A DNA stretch of 64,000 bases from Desulfuromonadales bacterium (GTDB lineage: Bacteria; Desulfobacterota; Desulfuromonadia; Desulfuromonadales; BM103). The position numbers and the translations under genes were made by a program. The DNA is taken from assembly GCA_030145195.1 (NCBI GenBank), contig JAQYVY010000006.1, forward strand, positions 1 to 64,000, written 5' to 3'. Shown here piece after piece: positions 30,109-41,441 of this stretch (the stretch's first letter is position 1; the number at the start of each line of letters is the position of its first letter). Under the pieces are notes generated by a model that saw nothing but the letters and a program-made list of their open reading frames with translations, was not told the origin of the DNA and ran no database searches.

Positions 30109-31146
30109 ATGCTTATTCGCCAGGTTATAGAAGCGACAGAAAAGAAGCTTTTGTGCGCCGGGGCCTGCCGAAGTTATGAGTCTGCTGGTCGTCAATATGA
30201 CGAAGAGCCGTGTCCAATACGTACCATCTTTCAGGTTGATCGTGATCGCATTTTGCACTGCAAAGCCTTTCGTCGGTTGAAATATAAAACCCAAGTTTTT
30301 CTGGCCCCTGAAGGAGATCATTACCGGACACGTCTGACCCATACCCTTGAAGTCAGCCAGGTGGCGAGGACCATGGCCCGAGCCCTGCAACTGAATGAGG
30401 ATCTGACCGAAGCCATCGCTCTGGGTCATGACCTCGGCCATACCCCCTTTGGCCACGCTGGAGAACGCGTTCTGGCCGAACTTCTGCCTGAGGGTTTTCA
30501 TCATGTGAACCAGAGTTTACGGGTTGTTGAGGTCTTGGAAAAGGACGGCAGGGGATTGAACCTTTCGCAGGAAGTACGAGACGGTATTTTGCACCACTCC
30601 AAAGGCCGAGGTGCTCTGCATGGCAGCAATCTGGTTCTTCCCGCGACACTTGAAGGGCAACTGGTGCGGCTCTCCGATGTGATCGCTTACGTTAATCACG
30701 ATCTTGATGATGCGATTCGCGGCGGCCTGATTCGTAATGAGGACGTGCCGCCCTTGCTACGCCAGGCCTTGGGAGAGAATCATTCGCAACGATTAAATAC
30801 TATGGTCAAGGATTTGATCGAGACTACCTTGCATAGCGGGCTTGACTCGGTGCAGCTCTCACCCGTTGTTGCAGAGAATGTTGCCGATCTGCGTGACTGG
30901 TTGTACCAACATGTGTACCAAGCTGAACAGGTTGAAGATGAGTTCCGCAAGGCCAGTAGGGTCTTGAAAGAATTGTTTCTTTACTTTATGGCCAAACCGG
31001 AGGAAATCGTTGCGTATGGGGGGAGCTGTTATGCTGATGGAGTGAAGGAAGTTGCAGTTGCCGACTTCCTGGCTGGGATGACAGATCGCTATGCCATGAA
31101 CCTCTATCAGAAACTCTTTTTTCCGCAACCGTGGAAATCTCTTTGA
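30109..31146 (+). CDS. dgt: deoxyguanosinetriphosphate triphosphohydrolase-like protein
   Basis: This 345-residue HD-superfamily enzyme should release triphosphate from dNTPs. It shows the family segment FQVDRDRILHCKAFRRLKYK near residue 40, the first metal His in TRLTHTLEVSQVAR near 73, the HD pair in LGHDLGHTPFGHAGE near 108, and a later metal site in LVRLSDVIAYVNHDLDDA near 185. AAAGGGG precedes the ATG. With deoC and deoB it makes a local set of deoxynucleotide genes. Confidence 0.93.
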   Translation: MLIRQVIEATEKKLLCAGACRSYESAGRQYDEEPCPIRTIFQVDRDRILHCKAFRRLKYKTQVFLAPEGDHYRTRLTHTLEVSQVARTMARALQLNEDLTEAIALGHDLGHTPFGHAGERVLAELLPEGFHHVNQSLRVVEVLEKDGRGLNLSQEVRDGILHHSKGRGALHGSNLVLPATLEGQLVRLSDVIAYVNHDLDDAIRGGLIRNEDVPPLLRQALGENHSQRLNTMVKDLIETTLHSGLDSVQLSPVVAENVADLRDWLYQHVYQAEQVEDEFRKASRVLKELFLYFMAKPEEIVAYGGSCYADGVKEVAVADFLAGMTDRYAMNLYQKLFFPQPWKSL

Positions 31147-31407
31147 TTATGAGCCACCCTCGTGTCGCGAAGCTTGACACCTGAGAAGCCCATATGATAG
31201 TTTTTTAGCGCCTTTACGGCTATTTGCCAGTTCTGTCAACTGAAGAAAATGAGAGTTGTCGCCGATTACATGCAAGCTGTTTTTTGAGTCAATGGCGACG
31301 CTATCGTACTGCACGTTGTACTTTCTGGCCCGTTTGGCGTGCCTGTAGACTCGAGTGAAAGAAGGTCCGTAACCGGGGAGTTTGATCTTGGCGTAAGCCT
31401 TGTTCAA
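31147..31407 (-). CDS. uncertain hypothetical small ORF or gene remnant
   Basis: In the 380 bases between dgt and the next gene, the minus strand is open for about 100 codons but offers only a TTG start (giving 86 residues) without a convincing ribosome site. The reading is basic and protein-like (KLPGYGPSFTRVYRHAKRA) but I do not recognise it. It may be the 3' remnant of a lost gene. The remaining bases up to 31525 hold nothing else I can support. Confidence 0.25.
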   Translation of the reverse strand: MNKAYAKIKLPGYGPSFTRVYRHAKRARKYNVQYDSVAIDSKNSLHVIGDNSHFLQLTELANSRKGAKKLSYGLLRCQASRHEGGS

Positions 31408-31525
31408 GGCTCGTCCAAAGATACTTGTGAAGTCAGTTGGCGAATCTATCGCCTGTTGGATTTAAAACGAGTGCTCGAGGCACCAGCCCTGGCGTTGTGT
31501 GGGTTGGAATGCTAAGGAGATTGGC

Positions 31526-32935
31526 ATGAGCAAGAAACTGCTGTTGGCCGACGACAGTATAACGATCCAGAAGGTCATTCAGATTACCTTCGCCCATGAA
31601 GACTATGAGCTGACTATTACCGATAATGGTGATGCCGCGCTGCTGAAAGCTCAGGAGCTCAAACCTGACTTAATTATGTCCGATGTCTATATGCCCGGCA
31701 AGAACGGTTATGAATTAGCCAGTGCCATTAAACAAGATCCGACCCTTCGGCATATCCCGGTGCTTTTGTTGGCTGGTTCTTTCGAACCTTTCGATGAAGA
31801 TAAAGCCCGGAGCTGTCAGGCCGAGGCCTGGATCGAAAAGCCGTTTGAGTCGCAGAGTCTGATCGACAAGGTCTCGGAGTTGTTAGCCGCAGCCTCGGAA
31901 GCGGCTGTTGCGCAAACGGCCGAGGTCACCGCTGAAGAGGTTCCCGCTACGGCATTTGAAATGCCTTTCAGCGAGGATCTGGATGCTGTAGAAACGCCGG
32001 AGGTCGATCCTTTTGGCGAAATTTCTTTCGCAGAAGAAATCCCCGTTGTGGAACCTGAGGCTATGGAGGTGGCTGATGACTGGGGCGATGTTAGCGCAGC
32101 GCTGAGCCCATCTGAACCGCCCGTAGAGACTGATGTTTTTGCATCTGTAGGCGAACCAGAGTCCATCGAAGAGGACTTCTCTTTCGATGACGAAATTCTC
32201 GCGGCCGAACCTGCTGCTGATCCTGTTGATGATTTTGCCTTTGCCGATAGCACGCTTGCCGCTGAGGCAGAGTTTGGCGATTTTGACTCGACTGATGCCG
32301 AGATCATGCCTCTTGGTGACGATGATATCCTTGGTGCCGAGGATCTTGAACCTATTGCCGAAGAGTCGACTCTGGCCCCCTGGTCTCGCGACGATGTGGT
32401 CGAAGAAGATATCTTCGCCGAGCCTATGGAAGAGACCCTCTCGTCTGAAGTTGAGCTCGAACCAGCATTTGAGCCTGAGCCAGCATTTGAGCCTGAGCCA
32501 GCATTTGAGCCTGAGCCAGCATTTGAGCCTGAGCCAGCATTTGAGCCTGAGCCAGTATTTGAGCCTGAATCAGCATTTGAGCCTGAATCAGCATTTGAGC
32601 CTGAATCAGCATTTGAGCCTGAATCAGCATTTGAGCCTGAGCCGGTTACAGCAGCAGCGTTTGCTGTTGATCAGGCTCCGGCCGCAGCTGAGCCCGTGGC
32701 CGATTTTGCCGATGAAGAGCCAGCCGCTGTTGTTGCAACCATGGTTGATATTGAAGACCGTGCGGCGACCTTGACAGAACAGGCTCTAGAGCAGATTGTT
32801 GAGAAGGTTATTAACAAGGTTGTTGAACGGCTTGCCGGGACAATTCTGGAAAAGGTTGCCTGGGAGGTGGTCCCTGACTTGGCTGAAGGCCTGATTCGCG
32901 AGGAAATTCGCAAGATCAAGAACGCTGCGGCCTGA
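31526..32935 (+). CDS. response regulator with acidic repeat region and conserved C-terminal helix
   Basis: The 469-residue protein opens with an intact receiver domain (about 1-120): DDS near residue 9, the phospho-Asp in LIMSDVYMPGKNG near 54, and the conserved Lys in WIEKPF near 105. The middle (about 125-400) is acidic and rich in Glu, Pro, Ala and Phe, with ten near-identical six-residue units. The last 50 residues (EQIVEKVINKVVERLAG, WEVVPDLAE) are a helix found at the end of other deltaproteobacterial regulators. There is no DNA-binding or enzyme domain, so it probably works by protein contacts. AAGGAG lies 7 bases before the ATG. Confidence 0.8.
   Translation: MSKKLLLADDSITIQKVIQITFAHEDYELTITDNGDAALLKAQELKPDLIMSDVYMPGKNGYELASAIKQDPTLRHIPVLLLAGSFEPFDEDKARSCQAEAWIEKPFESQSLIDKVSELLAAASEAAVAQTAEVTAEEVPATAFEMPFSEDLDAVETPEVDPFGEISFAEEIPVVEPEAMEVADDWGDVSAALSPSEPPVETDVFASVGEPESIEEDFSFDDEILAAEPAADPVDDFAFADSTLAAEAEFGDFDSTDAEIMPLGDDDILGAEDLEPIAEESTLAPWSRDDVVEEDIFAEPMEETLSSEVELEPAFEPEPAFEPEPAFEPEPAFEPEPAFEPEPVFEPESAFEPESAFEPESAFEPESAFEPEPVTAAAFAVDQAPAAAEPVADFADEEPAAVVATMVDIEDRAATLTEQALEQIVEKVINKVVERLAGTILEKVAWEVVPDLAEGLIREEIRKIKNAAA
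32462..32641 (+). repeat. ten-unit 18-bp tandem repeat inside the response regulator gene
   Basis: Ten in-frame 18-bp units encode PAFEPE five times, PVFEPE once and SAFEPE four times. Neighbouring units are identical at the nucleotide level, so the array is young and can expand or contract without breaking the frame. Confidence 0.95.
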
Positions 32936-32990
32936 TCAATGAAATTATCAAGGTGAAAGCTGCAAAGCTGACGCCAATCGATTGACTGGA

Positions 32991-33024
32991 GAAATGGGGA
33001 TTGTTAAAATCCCCATTTCCTTTT
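32991..33024 (+). terminator. terminator between the response regulator and valS
   Basis: GAAATGGGGATT and AATCCCCATTTC make a perfect 12-bp stem with a 5-base loop, followed by CTTTT. Confidence 0.85.
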
Positions 33025-33079
33025 GACGGCAACCGGAGACAGGTTGCCGAAATTGTCTTGCTGGAAGGATGCGACCCTG

Positions 33080-35737
<2,658 letters not shown>

Positions 35738-35802
35738 TTTGTGTTGATGTTTGGTCATGCAAGAGACCATAGATTGATAGAGACATTTAAGACAACAAAA
35801 TG

Positions 35803-35838
35803 ATGGCCACCTGGATCAATTCCGAGTGGCCATTTTCT
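35803..35838 (+). terminator. probable valS terminator
   Basis: ATGGCCAC and GTGGCCAT pair over a 15-base loop, followed by TTTCTATTTG, about 65 bases after the valS stop. Confidence 0.65.
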
Positions 35839-35909
35839 ATTTGTCAGCAAGAAATTCGCAATTCAGACAATCTGAACACATCAAAACAATGCGGGAGGAT
35901 TTATAGAAA

Positions 35910-35983
35910 CAGTAATGTCTGGATTTGAACCAGCGCCCCCCTGCTCCCGAAGCAAGTGTACTACTAGGCTGAGCAACATTCTT
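35910..35983 (-). pseudogene. decayed tRNA-Pro (CGG)
   Basis: The minus strand reads like a bacterial tRNA-Pro: GCTCAGCC at the D arm, CTTGC-TTCGGGA-GCAGG as a five-pair anticodon arm with anticodon CGG, and GCTGG-TTCAAAT-CCAG at the T arm. The D stem has two mismatches, the acceptor stem two and the T stem one, and no CCA follows. It is therefore probably non-functional. Unusually the pairing continues outside the tRNA, with GATTTATA before it and TATAAATC after it. Such tRNA copies are often left by integration events; that is an inference. Confidence 0.7.
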
Positions 35984-36389
35984 ATAAATCGCGCTGCTGG
36001 AACGTGATTGACGATGTGTCAGGACCGAGGTGTTTAGGACTTTTTTAAAACCATTAATAGTGTCAATTCTCGTCGGTAAGACCACAGAAGTTAGCTTTAC
36101 ATTGTAACGCAGGTCCCACAGCGAAAAAGCGTTATTCTTTCCGATTATTCTAATACATATTTGGCCTTCATAGATTTAACTAACCGTAGTTGTTATGAAT
36201 ATTCATTATGAAGATTGCAGGAATGATTATTGCATTAAAGCGAGTAAATTTAAACGGGGCTTAATGGTAGAGGTTTTCAGGAATATCTTTAATCCATTTT
36301 TCGATGGCCATCTTGTTCAACTTTTACTCGAAAAGATTGTGCAAGAGGTTCTTTTGTTCTGACTTGCCCTGCCATTCAAAGGAGGCTCC
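35984..36389. other. AT-rich region upstream of the hydrogenase operon
   Basis: No gene is supported in this stretch. At 36220-36233 a GG-N10-GC arrangement with TTGCA at the -12 position could be a weak sigma-54 promoter, but the -24 box (AGGAAT) is poor. The operon promoter is otherwise unclear. Confidence 0.3.
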
Positions 36390-37889
36390 ATGACCAAGCT
36401 GATAATTGATCCGGTCACACGGATCGAAGGTCATCTGCGTATAGAAACCGAAATTGCGGGAGGAAAAGTCACCGCAGCCTACAGCAGTGGCGAAATGTTC
36501 AGGGGATTTGAGCAGATCATGTCTGGTCGTGATCCGCTTGATGCTCCTATCATTACCCAGAGGATCTGCGGGGTATGTCCGGTCAGCCATGCCATCGCCT
36601 CGACCTCCTGCTTGGAGGATGCGCTAAAACTTCAGGTTCCAGCTAATGGACATTTGTTGAAAAATCTGATTCTGGGGGCCAACTACCTGCAGAGTCACAT
36701 CATGCATTTCTATCAACTGAGCGCTCTCGACTTCCTTGATGTTGAAGCTATCCTTGCCTATAACGGCAACGAACCGGCACTGCGCGAGCTGAAAGGCTGG
36801 GTAGAAGGTGAGTTGAAATCAAACCACATCCTTCCTGCTGCGCCTTTTCTTCCAAGAATTTCAGGTAAATATCCGGCAAACCATCAATGGAACACCAGAT
36901 TGCTGAAACATTACCTGGAAGCTTTAGAAATACGCCGTGAGTCACATAAAATGGCTGCTATTTTCGGTGGCAAAATTCCACACGTAGCCTCAGTCATCCC
37001 GGGAGGGGTGACCAGCGGAGCCGGCGTCGGCAGCATAGAAGATTTCCGGGGGCGCTTGCGAACCATCAGGCGTTTCATCGAAAACAGCTATCTGCCCGAT
37101 GTAATGGCAACCGCCAAGCAATTCCCGCAATACTTGAAAGCAGGTCGGGGAGTGCAGAACTTCCTTAGTTTTGGGGTTTTCCAAGAACAGAATAGTCTCT
37201 GGCTACCGGGCGGGACCGTGACTCAAGGGAAGTTTGTGCCACTTGATATAGACAAAATCAGTGAAGACATCGGTTTCAGTCGCTACACGAACGACTCTGG
37301 AGGTCACCCATCCAACAGCAAAACACAGCCCGAACCACACAAGGCCAATGCATATTCCTGGATCAAAGCGCCTCGCTACGACAATCAGTCCTTTGAGGTA
37401 GGTCCCTTGGCGCGTATGACGGTCGCCTACCATGCCGACGTTCAACCTGTTCGTGAACGTCTCGACGCACTATTGCATGAGGTAGGGGGCAAACTTTCTG
37501 ACCTACCCAGCGTCTTCGGCCGCCACGCGACCCGCGCCCTGGAAGCGTCGCTTGTTGCAGAGCGCATGGAAAACTGGCTCGACAATTTAGTGCCGGGAGC
37601 TATCTCTGTTGCGAATTACACTCCCAGCCAGGAAGGCCGTGGCGTTGGACTGACCGAAGCGCCAAGAGGAGCCCTGGGGCATTGGATAGAATTCAAAGCA
37701 GGCAAGATCACCCACTATCAGTGTTTAGTTCCGAGCACCTGGAATTTCTCACCCAGAGACTCGTATAAGCGGCCGGGACCAGTAGAAACTGCCATTGAAG
37801 GGGCACAAGTCAACGAGACTGACCGAGGCCTTGAAGTTGTCCGTATCGTACGTTCATTCGATCCGTGTATTGCTTGTGCTGTGCACTGA
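36390..37889 (+). CDS. NiFe hydrogenase large subunit without C-terminal extension
   Basis: The large subunit carries the NiFe(CN)2CO site. The 499-residue protein has the L1 motif RICGVCP (Cys 60 and 63) and the L2 motif DPCIACAVH, whose two Cys (493 and 496) complete the Ni ligands, plus EAPRGALGHW near 429. The chain stops exactly at the final His. Most large subunits have a further tail of about 15 residues that a protease removes after Ni insertion; lack of it is known from regulatory (HupV/HoxC-type) hydrogenases. GGAGG lies shortly before the ATG. It leads an operon with an exported small subunit and a chemotaxis receptor. No maturation genes lie nearby. Confidence 0.93.
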   Translation: MTKLIIDPVTRIEGHLRIETEIAGGKVTAAYSSGEMFRGFEQIMSGRDPLDAPIITQRICGVCPVSHAIASTSCLEDALKLQVPANGHLLKNLILGANYLQSHIMHFYQLSALDFLDVEAILAYNGNEPALRELKGWVEGELKSNHILPAAPFLPRISGKYPANHQWNTRLLKHYLEALEIRRESHKMAAIFGGKIPHVASVIPGGVTSGAGVGSIEDFRGRLRTIRRFIENSYLPDVMATAKQFPQYLKAGRGVQNFLSFGVFQEQNSLWLPGGTVTQGKFVPLDIDKISEDIGFSRYTNDSGGHPSNSKTQPEPHKANAYSWIKAPRYDNQSFEVGPLARMTVAYHADVQPVRERLDALLHEVGGKLSDLPSVFGRHATRALEASLVAERMENWLDNLVPGAISVANYTPSQEGRGVGLTEAPRGALGHWIEFKAGKITHYQCLVPSTWNFSPRDSYKRPGPVETAIEGAQVNETDRGLEVVRIVRSFDPCIACAVH

Positions 37890-37910
37890 TTTGAGGAAAG
37901 TTATCTGATT

Positions 37911-38834
37911 ATGAACATCGACCGTCGTACTTTTTTGAAAGATGCGTCCATACTACTGGCCGGCATGAGTTTGGCCCCGGCACTGCAACCGGGCTTCGCA
38001 GAAGCTCTGGAAACCTTGGCCAGCGGCCGTGCGCCGCTACTCTGGTTACAGGGACTGTCCTGTTCCGGTTGTTCTGTAAGCCTGATCAACTCGGAAAGCC
38101 CGGGACCCGCAGACCTGATAACCCGCTACCTGTCACTCTATTTTCATCAAACCCTTTCAGCTGCAACCGGCAAAGTTGCCATGGAAACCTTAAGTAAGGC
38201 TATAGACCAGGGCGGGTATATCCTTGCAGTAGAAGGAGCGGTGCCATCTGGAATGCCTGAAGCCTGCATGATTGGAGAAAAGTCTTTTAACGATCTCTTA
38301 CTCGAATCAGCCCGGAAAGCGCAAGCCGTGGTTTCGGTCGGAACCTGTGCCTCCTTCGGCGGCATCCCGGCAGCGCCACCCAATCCAACTGGAGCATTAT
38401 CGGTCGCGGAATTTTTTACGAAGCATAAGCTAAACATTCCATTGATCAACCTACCAGGCTGCCCCGCTCATCCGGGATGGATCGTCGGTAATCTGGCTTA
38501 CCTGCTCAAAGTAGGCATTCCCGAAGTCGATGACCATAAACGTCCAATCAAAACATACGGCAAACTGCTTCATGACCAGTGCCAGAACTTTGCTCAATAT
38601 CAAAAAATGAACTTTGTTGTCACCCCCGGAGAAGAAGGCTGTCTCTTCAAGCTCGGCTGTCAGGGTGTAATCACTCATGCGGACTGCCCGATGCGTGGCT
38701 GGAACGGAGGCATTAACTGGTGTGTTAAAGCTAACGCTCCATGCGCAGGTTGCGCCCGCCCCGAATTTGCCAGGGACAAGAATTTTGCTTTCTATCGTCT
38801 CAACGAACAGAAGAATCTTGAGAACGGAGGCTAA
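37911..38834 (+). CDS. NiFe hydrogenase small subunit with Tat signal
   Basis: The 307-residue small subunit begins MNIDRRTFLK, a twin-arginine motif before a short hydrophobic stretch, so the folded heterodimer should be exported to the periplasm. Proximal cluster ligands are Cys 51, 54, 146 and 184; distal ligands are His 221 and Cys 224, 244 and 250. The medial site has Cys 259, 278 and 281 plus Cys 271 in NWCV, where [3Fe-4S] enzymes have Pro, so a [4Fe-4S] medial cluster is likely. There is no C-terminal membrane anchor, hence a soluble enzyme whose electrons must go to another periplasmic partner. Confidence 0.92.
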   Translation: MNIDRRTFLKDASILLAGMSLAPALQPGFAEALETLASGRAPLLWLQGLSCSGCSVSLINSESPGPADLITRYLSLYFHQTLSAATGKVAMETLSKAIDQGGYILAVEGAVPSGMPEACMIGEKSFNDLLLESARKAQAVVSVGTCASFGGIPAAPPNPTGALSVAEFFTKHKLNIPLINLPGCPAHPGWIVGNLAYLLKVGIPEVDDHKRPIKTYGKLLHDQCQNFAQYQKMNFVVTPGEEGCLFKLGCQGVITHADCPMRGWNGGINWCVKANAPCAGCARPEFARDKNFAFYRLNEQKNLENGG

Positions 38835-38837
38835 TAG

Positions 38838-40541
38838 ATGCGAAACGGCATTCAAATCAAGGTTACCAAGTTCCTGGTGATAGTCCTGCTGGTTGCGTTC
38901 GCAATCACCACTTTGGTCTCGACGGTTAAAACAACCTCTCTGCTGCAAGATGCCTCCAGACTTTCAGAAGAGGCACTTCATCAAGCTTCAGCAGAACAGG
39001 CGCTTAATGTTTTTAGCAGCCTTGAAATTGGTACGGCAGGATCTTTGGAACGAGGCGAGATGGAGGTTTTCAAGTCGCTGCTGGAAGACCTCGGCCAAAT
39101 CGAAGGTGTTGAGGAGATCGGTCTCTCGGATCAGGTTGGCAAGATTGTCTATTCAAGCCGGGAAAAGGCACTTGACACAAAGCTGGAACAGAATGATTTT
39201 GAGACGGCCATTGAAAACGGTTCACAAATTACTCGGAGCGAACGCAACAACTCTTTGTATCTCTATCGCCCGCACTTAATGGAACAGGATTGTCTGCGTT
39301 GTCACTTTAAGGCGAGCATCAACGATGTAGCCGGAGTGACCTACGTTCGCTACAGCCTGGAAAAACTGCGCATAGCTGCGTCCGACATGGCCAAGTTCAC
39401 AGACAAAGCCACCTGGCAAGCAATGCTCGCCGGCGGGCTGACTGGCCTGGCAGGGCTTTTTGTATCGTCGATCGGAGTATTCTTCATGATCGGCCTGACG
39501 GTCCGTAGACCTTTGCAGACAATTTGTGCCGACATGACCAATCTGGCCATCGGGAATGATGTGACATTGCAAAATATCGTATCAGCGCGTGAAGATGAAA
39601 TAGGCGAACTCGGTCAAGCAATGCTCGATCTTTCGCGATCACAGGACGATGTTGTCAACCTGGCTAAGGAAATGTCCCAAGGAAACCTCGCCGTTGATGT
39701 GGGAATACGTAGCGAGCAAGATACCTTGATGAAGGCACTGCAGCTTATGCTGGATCGGATTACCGCGGCTCTGGGCCAGGTCAAGATTGCTGCCGACCAT
39801 GTTGCACTCGGCAGTCAGCAAATGAGCGAAGGTTCCAAGACCACTTCCGAATCCGTCTCTGAACAAGTAAATATGATCGGCGAGGTTGCTGCGGCCGCCA
39901 AAGAAATGGCCCAGAGTATAAGCCAAAACCATAGCTATGCCGCAGAAACCGGGGAGATCTCTGCGCAAGCGGCCAAAGATGCAGCAACAGGGGGCTCGGC
40001 AGTCGAAGAAACCGTTTCAGCTATGCGTGAAATCACCGAAAAGATTGGCTTCATAGAAGAAATTTCCCGACAGACAAACCTGCTGGCCCTAAATGCTGCG
40101 ATAGAGGCGGCAAGAGCAGGTGAGCATGGCAAAGGTTTTGCCGTAGTTGCTTCTGAGGTGCGTAAGCTTGCCGAACGCAGCCAACAATCAGCCGCAGAAA
40201 TTCGTGAAGTGTGCGCCACAAGCGTCAGCGTCTCTGAGCGCGCAGGATCGTTGATTAAGGACATGCTTCCGGGCATCCGCAAAACGGCAGAACTGGTGCA
40301 GGAAATCAGAGCAGCCAGTAATGAGCAGAAAGCCAACTCAGAGCAGATTATCCGTACGGTAGAACAATTTAACAGGACTTCGCAGCAAAATGCCTATGCA
40401 ACGGAACAATCAGTCTCTATTTCTGCAAATTTGACTATACAGGCAGAACGCTTACAGGAAACGGTTGATTTCTTTAATTTGAAAGAAAAGCTTGAATATT
40501 CGTCAACAAACAGTAAAAAGACCTTACCGTCGCCTGAATAA
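38838..40541 (+). CDS. methyl-accepting chemotaxis protein with periplasmic c-heme motif
   Basis: The 567-residue receptor has a membrane helix near residues 10-32, a periplasmic domain of about 160 residues, a second helix (about 194-222), HAMP, and a signalling domain with the hairpin tip [25 protein letters not shown] near 418, which is the CheA/CheW contact. The periplasmic domain contains Cys152-Leu-Arg-Cys155-His156, a covalent heme c site; periplasmic c-heme receptors are known in Geobacter sulfurreducens (GSU0582, GSU0935). GGAGG lies before the ATG, 3 bases after the hydrogenase small subunit stop. Co-transcription with a periplasmic hydrogenase suggests that the heme is reduced when H2 is present. 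Confidence 0.9.
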   Translation: MRNGIQIKVTKFLVIVLLVAFAITTLVSTVKTTSLLQDASRLSEEALHQASAEQALNVFSSLEIGTAGSLERGEMEVFKSLLEDLGQIEGVEEIGLSDQVGKIVYSSREKALDTKLEQNDFETAIENGSQITRSERNNSLYLYRPHLMEQDCLRCHFKASINDVAGVTYVRYSLEKLRIAASDMAKFTDKATWQAMLAGGLTGLAGLFVSSIGVFFMIGLTVRRPLQTICADMTNLAIGNDVTLQNIVSAREDEIGELGQAMLDLSRSQDDVVNLAKEMSQGNLAVDVGIRSEQDTLMKALQLMLDRITAALGQVKIAADHVALGSQQMSEGSKTTSESVSEQVNMIGEVAAAAKEMAQSISQNHSYAAETGEISAQAAKDAATGGSAVEETVSAMREITEKIGFIEEISRQTNLLALNAAIEAARAGEHGKGFAVVASEVRKLAERSQQSAAEIREVCATSVSVSERAGSLIKDMLPGIRKTAELVQEIRAASNEQKANSEQIIRTVEQFNRTSQQNAYATEQSVSISANLTIQAERLQETVDFFNLKEKLEYSSTNSKKTLPSPE

Positions 40542-40615
40542 CATGAACAATTAAGGTGTGTAATCTAAGCTAAAAACCTTAATGGTCACTCCTCATTACA
40601 AGGAGACCAGACCTC

Positions 40616-41217
40616 GTGAGACAGTCCATGCTATGTTGCAAAGTGTTGGCAGAGGTTGTAATAATCCGGTGCCTCTGCCAATTTCACAGCCTCCGATCAA
40701 TGTGGGAGGATAAATGTTTATTGAATTATAGCCGTGATACAAAAAGTCAAAAACAGGTCAATAACGTCAAGAACATCGTTTATGAAGCACTTTCAATTCT
40801 CGACCTGAGTTTTAGAAAAGAATCCATCCGCATAAATTTATGTGGGACGAGAGACTTCCTCTCGTAAAGTGTAATTTTCAGCAGATCGAACATGTTTTAA
40901 TCAATATTATAAAAAACGCCTATCAAGCACTAGCCGACAATTTCTCTGATGACAGACTCATCGAAATTAGAGGAGAAGTCACTGATTGCAGCCTTCATCT
41001 CACTATTGCCAACAATGGGCCTAATATCCCTCCTGAAATACTCAAAAATGTATTAGCTCCTTTCATTACAACAAAAAGTGAGAACGAAGGAACTGGCCTG
41101 GGACAAAGTATCACAGAAGAAATAATGAAGGAGCATAACGGCAAACTAGAAATATGCAGTGAGCCAACGAGCCTTACAAAGGTGACGATGATTCTCCCTT
41201 TAAGTGAAGACACATAA
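40616..41217 (+). pseudogene. truncated and frameshifted histidine kinase
   Basis: From 40840 to 41217 one frame encodes the C-terminal ATPase part of a histidine kinase: IINIIKNAYQAL-like N box, NNGPNIPPEI and GTGLGQSI. The frame ending at 40867 encodes what should precede it (LLNYSRDTKS, EALSILDLSFRKESIRINL). A one-base shift near 40845 separates the two, and no phospho-His or sensor domain is present. I read it as a decayed kinase that once followed the hydrogenase-receptor operon. A 43-codon ORF at 40582-40713, in a third relation, has no known match. Confidence 0.7.
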
Positions 41218-41310
41218 TTCTATTACGCAGGGGGGGGGGAGCTCCTTGTTTCAGAAGGAAGCTAGTTGTTGGTACTCTTCCGTTGTCTCATAACTCACAA
41301 TTCAAAGCAA

Positions 41311-41350
41311 AAGAATGCCCCAATCTGTTCACAAGGTTGGGGCTTTCTTG
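41311..41350 (+). terminator. terminator downstream of the hydrogenase region
   Basis: GCCCCAA (41317-41323) and TTGGGGC (41337-41343) pair over a 13-base loop and are followed by TTTCTTG. A run of ten G lies at 41230-41239 just upstream. Confidence 0.65.
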
Positions 41351-41441
41351 TAAGTATTACTGCAATTCATTCTTGCAAGACCTAAGGATTTATAGTACGC
41401 AGGGCCAGGCGCAGGCTTGGTCATTTCGGTTCATTGATCTC

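Noticed and set aside
32462-32641. Regular repeat as a CRISPR array
   Set aside because: Units are contiguous, without spacers, and keep a reading frame; this is a coding minisatellite.
32991-33079. T-box or attenuator in front of valS
   Set aside because: Only a simple terminator hairpin is present; no T-box sequence or specifier loop is visible.
35910-35983. Functional tRNA-Pro
   Set aside because: Mismatches in the D, T and acceptor stems and no CCA end argue for a pseudogene.
40840-40867. Programmed frameshift joining the two kinase frames
   Set aside because: No slippery heptamer is visible and the protein would still lack a phospho-His domain, so decay is simpler.
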